DNA of 64,000 nucleotides, taken from assembly GCF_900177245.1 (NCBI RefSeq), contig NZ_FXBM01000002.1, positions 744,001 through 808,000 on the forward strand, read 5' to 3'. The DNA is from Rathayibacter oskolensis (GTDB lineage Bacteria > Actinomycetota > Actinomycetes > Actinomycetales > Microbacteriaceae). Position numbers and translations under genes: made by a program. Shown here piece after piece: positions 59,308-64,000 of the stretch. Every line of letters starts with the position of its first letter. The first letter of the stretch is position 1. The notes under the pieces were generated by a model that ran no database searches, was not told the DNA's origin, and was given only the letters and a program-made list of their open reading frames with translations.

Positions 59308-60744
59308 ATGACTGCGACACGCGAGACCTCCGCTCCACCCGAGTTGAAGAGGGTCCTCGGCCCCAAGCTCCTCCTCCTGTTCGTCGTCGGCGACATCCTC
59401 GGCACGGGCATCTACGCCCTGACCGGTCAGGTCGCCGCCGAGGTGGGAGGCGCGGCCTGGCTGCCGTTCGTCATCGCGTTCGTCGTCGCGACGCTGACGG
59501 CCTGCTCCTATCTCGAGCTGGTGACCAAGTTCCCGCAGGCGGCAGGTGCGGCCCTCTACGCGCACAAGGCGTTCGGCATCCACTTCGTCACGTTCCTGGT
59601 CTGCTTCACGGTGATGGCGAGCGGGATCACCTCGGCGAGCGCCGCCTCCGGGGCGTTCGCGAGCAACTTCGCCCTCGGCTTCGGTCTGGGCGACGGCGCG
59701 GGGACGCGCCTGCTCATCGCGCTCGTGTTCATGGTCTGCATCGCGCTGGTCAATCTGCGCGGAGTCGCGGAGAGCGTCGGCCTGAACGTCGTGCTCACCC
59801 TGATCGAGCTCTCGGGTCTGCTGCTGGTGATCTTCGTCTGCTTCTTCGCCGTGTTCGGCGGTCAGGCCGACTTCTCGCGCGTGGTCGTCTTCGAGGGGCC
59901 GGAGGACAAGTCGCTGCTGCTCGCGGTCAGCACGGCGACCTCGCTCGCCTTCTTCGCGATGGTCGGCTTCGAGGACTCGGTGAACATGGCGGAGGAGACG
60001 AAGGAGCCCAGCCGCATCTTCCCGAAAGTCATGCTCACGGGTCTCGCGATCACGGCGGTCGTCTACGTGCTGGTGTCGACCCTCGCGGTCGCGATCGTGC
60101 CGGTGGGCGACCTCGCGGGCAACGACACTCCGCTCGTCACGGTCGTCGAGGCGGCGGCGCCGGACTTCCCCATCTCGACCCTGCTGCCCTTCATCTCGCT
60201 CTTCGCGGTGGCGAACAGCGCCCTGATCAACATGATGATGGCCAGCCGCCTGCTCTACGGGATGAGCAAGCAGGGCGTGCTCCCGCCGTTCCTGCGGAAC
60301 GTGCTGCCCGGCCGGCGCACGCCGTGGGCGGCGATCCTCTTCACCACCGTCATCGCGCTGCTCTTGACCGCCTACGTCTCGCGCGATCCGTCCGACCCGA
60401 TCGTGGTGCTGCTCGGAGGGACTACGTCGCTGCTGCTGCTCGCCGTGTTCGCCGTCGTGAACGTCTCGGTCCTCGTCCTGCGGAAGCAGCCGGTCGAGCA
60501 CAGCCACTTCCGCACGCCGACCGTGCTGCCGGTGCTCGGCGCGATCGCGTGCCTCTACCTCGTGCTGCCGATCACGTCGGGCCGCGATCTCGCCCAGTAC
60601 GAGATCGCCGGGGTGCTGCTGGTCGTCGGGGTGCTGCTGTGGTTCGCGACCTTCATCGACCGGAGGGTGCGCGGCTACGCGCGATCGGCGGTGGTCGAGG
60701 AGCCGGAGGCGCTCGAGTCGGCCGATCCCGCGAAGGATCGCTGA
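59308..60744 (+). CDS. APC family amino acid permease
   Basis: The 478-residue product is a 12-helix APC transporter. Helix 1 holds FVVGDILGTGIYALTGQVAA, a substrate-binding GxG(I/V) unwound region. EEETKEPSR appears as MAEETKEPSRIFPKVML, and ASRLLYGMSKQGVLPPFL lies in the second half. It carries amino acids or related amines by proton or exchange coupling; specificity cannot be read. The 246-base divergent gap to the MacB permease holds a GGGGCG/CGCCCC inverted repeat at about 59145 and nothing else recognised. Confidence 0.92.
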   Translation: MTATRETSAPPELKRVLGPKLLLLFVVGDILGTGIYALTGQVAAEVGGAAWLPFVIAFVVATLTACSYLELVTKFPQAAGAALYAHKAFGIHFVTFLVCFTVMASGITSASAASGAFASNFALGFGLGDGAGTRLLIALVFMVCIALVNLRGVAESVGLNVVLTLIELSGLLLVIFVCFFAVFGGQADFSRVVVFEGPEDKSLLLAVSTATSLAFFAMVGFEDSVNMAEETKEPSRIFPKVMLTGLAITAVVYVLVSTLAVAIVPVGDLAGNDTPLVTVVEAAAPDFPISTLLPFISLFAVANSALINMMMASRLLYGMSKQGVLPPFLRNVLPGRRTPWAAILFTTVIALLLTAYVSRDPSDPIVVLLGGTTSLLLLAVFAVVNVSVLVLRKQPVEHSHFRTPTVLPVLGAIACLYLVLPITSGRDLAQYEIAGVLLVVGVLLWFATFIDRRVRGYARSAVVEEPEALESADPAKDR

Positions 60745-60834
60745 GCCGGGACCGCTCGGCCCCTTCGGTTCCCCACAGGGACGGCATCGGCCGGACATAG
60801 CCTGCTCATAGGAAAGTCCCGATACTGGGGAGAC

Positions 60835-61593
60835 ATGAGCATCCCAGCCCCCTCGAAGCACCTCGCCTCCGCGCAGCGCACCCGACTCAAGCGCGCCGAC
60901 GGATCACCGATCCGCGTCCTCGTCGTCGACGACGAGAGCACCCTCACCGACCTGCTGCAGATGGCGCTCCGCTACGAGGGCTGGGAGGTGCGCACCGCGG
61001 CGGAGGGGCGCGCCGCGATCACGATCACCCGCGAGTTCCGTCCCGACGTGATCGTCCTCGACGTGATGCTCCCCGACATCGACGGGCTGCAGGTGCTCCA
61101 GAGGGTCCGCGCCGACGGGAGCGCGACGCCGGTGCTCTTCCTCACGGCGAAGGACGCCCTCGACGACCGCATCGCGGGGCTGACGGCCGGCGGAGACGAC
61201 TACGTCACCAAGCCGTTCTCGCTCGAGGAGCTCGTCGCCCGGATGCGCGGTCTCATCCGCCGCTCCACCCTGCTCGCCAACGACGTCGACGACCCCGAGG
61301 TCGTCGTCGGCGACCTCGTCCTCAACGAGGACAGCCACGAGGTCCGCCGCGGCGACACCGACATCGAGCTGACCGCGACCGAGTTCGAGCTGCTGCGCTT
61401 CCTGATGCGCAACCCTCGGCGCGTGCTGAGCAAGGCGCAGATCCTCGACCGGGTCTGGTCGTACGACTTCGGCGGCAAGTCGAGCGTGGTCGAGATCTAC
61501 ATCTCCTACCTCCGCAAGAAGATCGACGCGGGCCGCTCGCCCATGATCCACACCGTGCGCGGCGCCGGCTACATGCTGAAGCCCGCGGAGTAG
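60835..61593 (+). CDS. OmpR-family response regulator
   Basis: The 252-residue product has a receiver domain (about 24-140: VLVVDDESTL, the phospho-Asp in VIVLDVMLPD, Thr in LFLTAKD, Lys in YVTKPFS) and a winged-helix output domain (about 155-250: IELTATEFELLRFLMRNPRRVLSKAQIL, quoted in part; VEIYISYLRKKID; HTVRGAGYMLK). It is paired with the kinase gene that starts on its last base (TAGTG). The N-terminal 23 residues are an extension. Confidence 0.95.
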   Translation: MSIPAPSKHLASAQRTRLKRADGSPIRVLVVDDESTLTDLLQMALRYEGWEVRTAAEGRAAITITREFRPDVIVLDVMLPDIDGLQVLQRVRADGSATPVLFLTAKDALDDRIAGLTAGGDDYVTKPFSLEELVARMRGLIRRSTLLANDVDDPEVVVGDLVLNEDSHEVRRGDTDIELTATEFELLRFLMRNPRRVLSKAQILDRVWSYDFGGKSSVVEIYISYLRKKIDAGRSPMIHTVRGAGYMLKPAE

Positions 61594-63149
61594 TGGCAGC
61601 GGATCGCGGGCGGGCCCGGCCGACGCTCGGCGACTTCGCCACCCGCTCGGCGCTCCGGCGCTCGCGCGGCGGGCGTCGGTCTCCGTGGACGCTCCGGCGG
61701 CGGATGGTCGTCGCGGTCGTCGCGATGGTCGCCGTGACCGCGGGGATCGTGGGCGCCGTCAGCGTGCTGTCGCTGCGCGGGATCCTCTACGAGAGCACCG
61801 ACTCGCAGCTGAGCGACTCGCTCACCCGCCTCCAGAACTTCGACGGCCCGACTCAGTTCGCGGGGCCGAGCGCGATCGAGCGGGCGACGACCTGCCCGAG
61901 CGGATCGTTCGGCAACGGGCCCAGCCAGGACCTCAGCACCATCACCGCGGTGCGGGAGTCCGACGGATCCTTCGTCGGCGCGTACATCGACGCCGCCGAC
62001 ACCTGCCAGCAGTTCACCGACCCCGCCGATTCGGTGCTGAACGCCGCCGTCACCGCGGGTGGCGACGAGGTCACGATCGAGCTCCCCGGCGAGCTCGGGG
62101 AGTACCGGGTCCGCGCGACCGCGGTCGACGGCTCGGTCGTCGTCGTCGGAGTGCCCCTGGGCGAGGTCAGCGAGACGCTCCGCTCGCTGACGCTGGTCGT
62201 CCTGACGGTCGTCCTCCTGGCGATGATCCTCGTCGCCCTGATCGCGACCGCGATCATCCGGGTGGCCCTCCGGCCGCTCGAGCGGGTGGAGGCGACCGCG
62301 ACCCGCGTCGCCGAGCTGCCCCTCGAGCGCGGCGAGGTCGAGCTCGTGGAGCGCGTGCTCGAGGAGGACGCCGACACCCGCACCGAGGTCGGCCGGGTGG
62401 GCGCCGCGTTCAACCGCATGCTCGACCACGTCGGCGGGGCTCTGGAGGCGCGCCAGGCGAGCGAGAACAAGGTGCGGCAGTTCGTCGCCGACGCCTCGCA
62501 CGAGCTGCGCACCCCGCTCGCCGCGATCCGCGGCTACGCCGAGCTGCCCCGCCGGAGCGACGTCGAGCTGCCGGAGGCCGCGACCTACTCGCTCGACCGG
62601 ATCGAGTCGGCGGCGACCCGGATGACCTCCCTGGTCGAGGACCTCCTCCTCCTCGCGCGCCTCGACGAGGGACGCGACCTCGAGAAGGAGCCTGTCGATC
62701 TGACCATGGTGCTGATCGAGGCGGTGTCGGACGCGCACGTCGCCGGACCCGACCACGAGTGGGACCTCGACCTCCCGGAGGAGCCGCTCGAGATCCGCGG
62801 CGACGGCTTCCGCCTGCACCAGGTGGTCGCGAACCTGCTCCGGAACGCCGCCGTGCACACGCCTCCCGGCACCCGGGTCGTCGCGGCGCTCGCCGAGGAG
62901 CGCGACGAGCGCGGGCTGCCGATCGCGGTGGTGACGGTCACCGACTCCGGACCGGGGATCGACCCCGCGCTGGTGCCGGTGCTGTTCGAGCGGTTCGCGC
63001 GCGGCGACTCGTCGCGTGCCCGCACGACCGGCTCGACGGGCCTGGGGCTGGCGATCGTGTCGGCGGTCGTCGACGCGCACGGCGGGCGCGTGCTCGTCGA
63101 GTCGGAGCCCGGGCGCACGAGCTTCCGGGTGGAGCTGCCGGCGGGCTGA
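61593..63149 (+). CDS. Sensor histidine kinase
   Basis: The 518-residue product has a charged N-terminus, helix 1 (about 38-60, VAVVAMVAVTAGIVGAVSVL), an extracellular sensor of about 125 residues with two Cys (TTCPSG, DTCQQF), helix 2 (about 195-220) and a HAMP linker (ALRPLERVEATATRVAEL). The H-box is ADASHELRTPLAAIRGYAEL, and the ATPase has the N-box VVANLLRNAAVHT and G-boxes DSGPGID and TGSTGLGLAIV. The two extracellular Cys may form a disulfide. The stimulus is unknown. GTG 61593 overlaps the regulator stop. Confidence 0.95.
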   Translation: MAADRGRARPTLGDFATRSALRRSRGGRRSPWTLRRRMVVAVVAMVAVTAGIVGAVSVLSLRGILYESTDSQLSDSLTRLQNFDGPTQFAGPSAIERATTCPSGSFGNGPSQDLSTITAVRESDGSFVGAYIDAADTCQQFTDPADSVLNAAVTAGGDEVTIELPGELGEYRVRATAVDGSVVVVGVPLGEVSETLRSLTLVVLTVVLLAMILVALIATAIIRVALRPLERVEATATRVAELPLERGEVELVERVLEEDADTRTEVGRVGAAFNRMLDHVGGALEARQASENKVRQFVADASHELRTPLAAIRGYAELPRRSDVELPEAATYSLDRIESAATRMTSLVEDLLLLARLDEGRDLEKEPVDLTMVLIEAVSDAHVAGPDHEWDLDLPEEPLEIRGDGFRLHQVVANLLRNAAVHTPPGTRVVAALAEERDERGLPIAVVTVTDSGPGIDPALVPVLFERFARGDSSRARTTGSTGLGLAIVSAVVDAHGGRVLVESEPGRTSFRVELPAG

Positions 63150-63158
63150 GGCGCTGAC

Positions 63159-63339
63159 GTGCTCGATCTGCAGGTGCTGGTGCGATCTGCAGGAGATCAG
63201 GCCGAGATCACCCGTTCTGCCGCATGACCACGCACCGAACCGCCCCTGTCTCCGGCAGACGGCACCGACGCCTGCAGATCGCACTGACGCCTGTAGATCG
63301 CACCGCCGCCTGCAGACCGCACCGACGCCTGCAGACGGC
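63159..63339. repeat. Intergenic repeat family A, copy 3, with 19-bp array
   Basis: Direct motifs GTGCTCGATCTGCAGG (63159) and GGTGCGATCTGCAGG (63179) face an inverted series CCTGCAGATCGCAC at 63271, CCTGTAGATCGCACC at 63290, CCTGCAGACCGCACC at 63309 and CCTGCAGACGGC at 63328. The inverted copies are spaced exactly 19 bases. The element fills the 205-base gap between convergent genes. Confidence 0.85.
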
Positions 63340-63354
63340 GCGCGGAGCCTCCGC

Positions 63355-64000
63355 CTAGACGTTCACGCCCAGGCGCCGACGCGCGTCGTCCAGCGTGCGC
63401 ACCACCTGCACGACCTCGTCGAGCGGGTGCAGCGGCGACTCCGTGCGCCCCTCGGCGAGGTATCCCGCGAGGTGCACCGCCTCCCAGGCGAGCCCCTCAC
63501 CACCCTGGAGCGGCGACTCGTCCGTCCACGACCCGCTCTCGGAGCCGCGGGTCAGCGTCACCCCGCTGGGGCTCCAGAACGACGGATGCACGTCGATGCG
63601 CCCCTCCCCGCCGGCCACGAACGCGGTCTGCGGAGTATCGGCCAGCACGGTCGACGTAGCGACCGACTGCACGCCGCCCGCGTGCCGTCCCACGATGGTG
63701 GCGGTGGCGTCGACTCCGGTCTCGGTGAGGCTGCCGGCGACCACCGTGCTCTGCGGGGTGCCGGCGATCATCGAGACGAACGAGGAGGCGTAGACGCCCA
63801 CGTCGAGCAGGCCCCCGCCCGCGAGCGCCGGATCGAAGATGCGGCTCGACGGGTCGAACGGGAACGCCGCGCCGAAGTCCGCCGAGACGAGCGCGGGGGT
63901 TCCGACCGCCCCGTCGGCGACGAGCTGCCGGACCACGTCCACGTGCGGCAGGTAGCGCATCCACATCGCCTCCATCGCGAACACCCCCGCGTCGCGCGCG
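63355..64000 (-). CDS. Gfo/Idh/MocA family dehydrogenase (N-terminus beyond window)
   Basis: The C-terminal 215 or so residues of an oxidoreductase are present. The visible part starts at the edge of the substrate domain with FAMEAMWMRYLPHVDVVRQLV, then GTPALVSADFGAAFPF, GGGLLDVGVYASSFVSMIAG and the end EVVQVVRTLDDARRRLG. The ALAGGGLLDVGVY block is typical of the dihydrodiol dehydrogenase/glucose-fructose oxidoreductase branch. The NAD(P)-binding domain lies past position 64000, so the true start cannot be given. Confidence 0.9.
   Translation of the reverse strand, partial: ARDAGVFAMEAMWMRYLPHVDVVRQLVADGAVGTPALVSADFGAAFPFDPSSRIFDPALAGGGLLDVGVYASSFVSMIAGTPQSTVVAGSLTETGVDATATIVGRHAGGVQSVATSTVLADTPQTAFVAGGEGRIDVHPSFWSPSGVTLTRGSESGSWTDESPLQGGEGLAWEAVHLAGYLAEGRTESPLHPLDEVVQVVRTLDDARRRLGVNV

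Noticed and set aside
63271-63339. A CRISPR array
   Set aside because: The 19-bp units are directly adjacent with no unique spacers.

Overview
The window is GC-rich, densely coded, and uses many GTG starts and 4-base ATGA/GTGA gene overlaps. Several contents are typical of Actinobacteria: the gene order tRNA-Trp, secE, nusG, rplK, rplA; a HadA/HadB-like pair next to murB; an MrpA-MrpB fusion; a DtxR/IdeR-type iron box; and an LAxTG surface protein. Together with the intergenic repeats, this suggests a member of the Microbacteriaceae (for example Rathayibacter-like). The genus is an inference, not a measurement.

Layout. 1-5029 holds the end of an FprA-type reductase gene, a UvrA-like ABC ATPase, NudK, YajQ and a lipoprotein transglycosylase. 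5125-8555 is tRNA-Tyr followed by a decayed prophage bounded by a perfect 52-bp direct repeat of the tRNA 3' half. It keeps an integrase tail, a terminase tail, a scaffold-like gene, a major capsid gene broken by an in-frame TGA, and two small genes of unknown function. 8743-14776 is housekeeping and cell-wall material (NmrA-like reductase, inositol phosphatase-like enzyme, M23 peptidase, GH13 alpha-glucosidase). 14773-21198 is a complete Mrp cation/proton antiporter operon on the minus strand. 21310-24786 has a beta-propeller protein, an aldo/keto reductase, tRNA-Thr, tRNA-Met and an iron-regulated siderophore-interacting protein.

24812-27681 is a fused anthranilate/ADIC synthase behind a Trp-Trp leader peptide and attenuator hairpin, translationally coupled to a shortened class II fructose bisphosphatase homologue. 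27723-33297 holds a CysZ/EI24-like membrane protein, a sortase-type surface protein, and a hydantoin/allantoin-like locus (racemase, NCS1 transporter, XRE-cupin regulator with a palindromic operator). 33423-42835 runs through small regulators, HadA/HadB-like proteins, murB, an ABC-2 exporter, an aminotransferase, tRNA-Trp, secE, nusG, rplK and rplA. 42933-49456 is mixed accessory and regulatory content. 49590-53582 is a tightly coupled four-gene operon (two Gfo/Idh/MocA dehydrogenases and two TIM-barrel isomerase-like enzymes) divergent from a ROK repressor. 53669-64000 holds small conserved proteins, a MacB-like exporter, an amino acid permease, a two-component system and the end of another Gfo/Idh/MocA gene.

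The most unusual signals are non-coding. One family of intergenic elements with inverted GTGCGATYTGCAGG-type ends occurs three times (12634, 41317, 63159); the third carries an extra 19-bp-period array. A second family of CTCGATACGCCGC / TACTCGACC repeats occurs three times (23448, 38119, 56820). Other signals worth attention are the trp-type attenuator on the fused synthase, the decayed prophage with two in-frame micro-duplications and a capsid-gene hairpin that could hide the ribosome binding site, and the uncharacterised sugar-catabolic operon.
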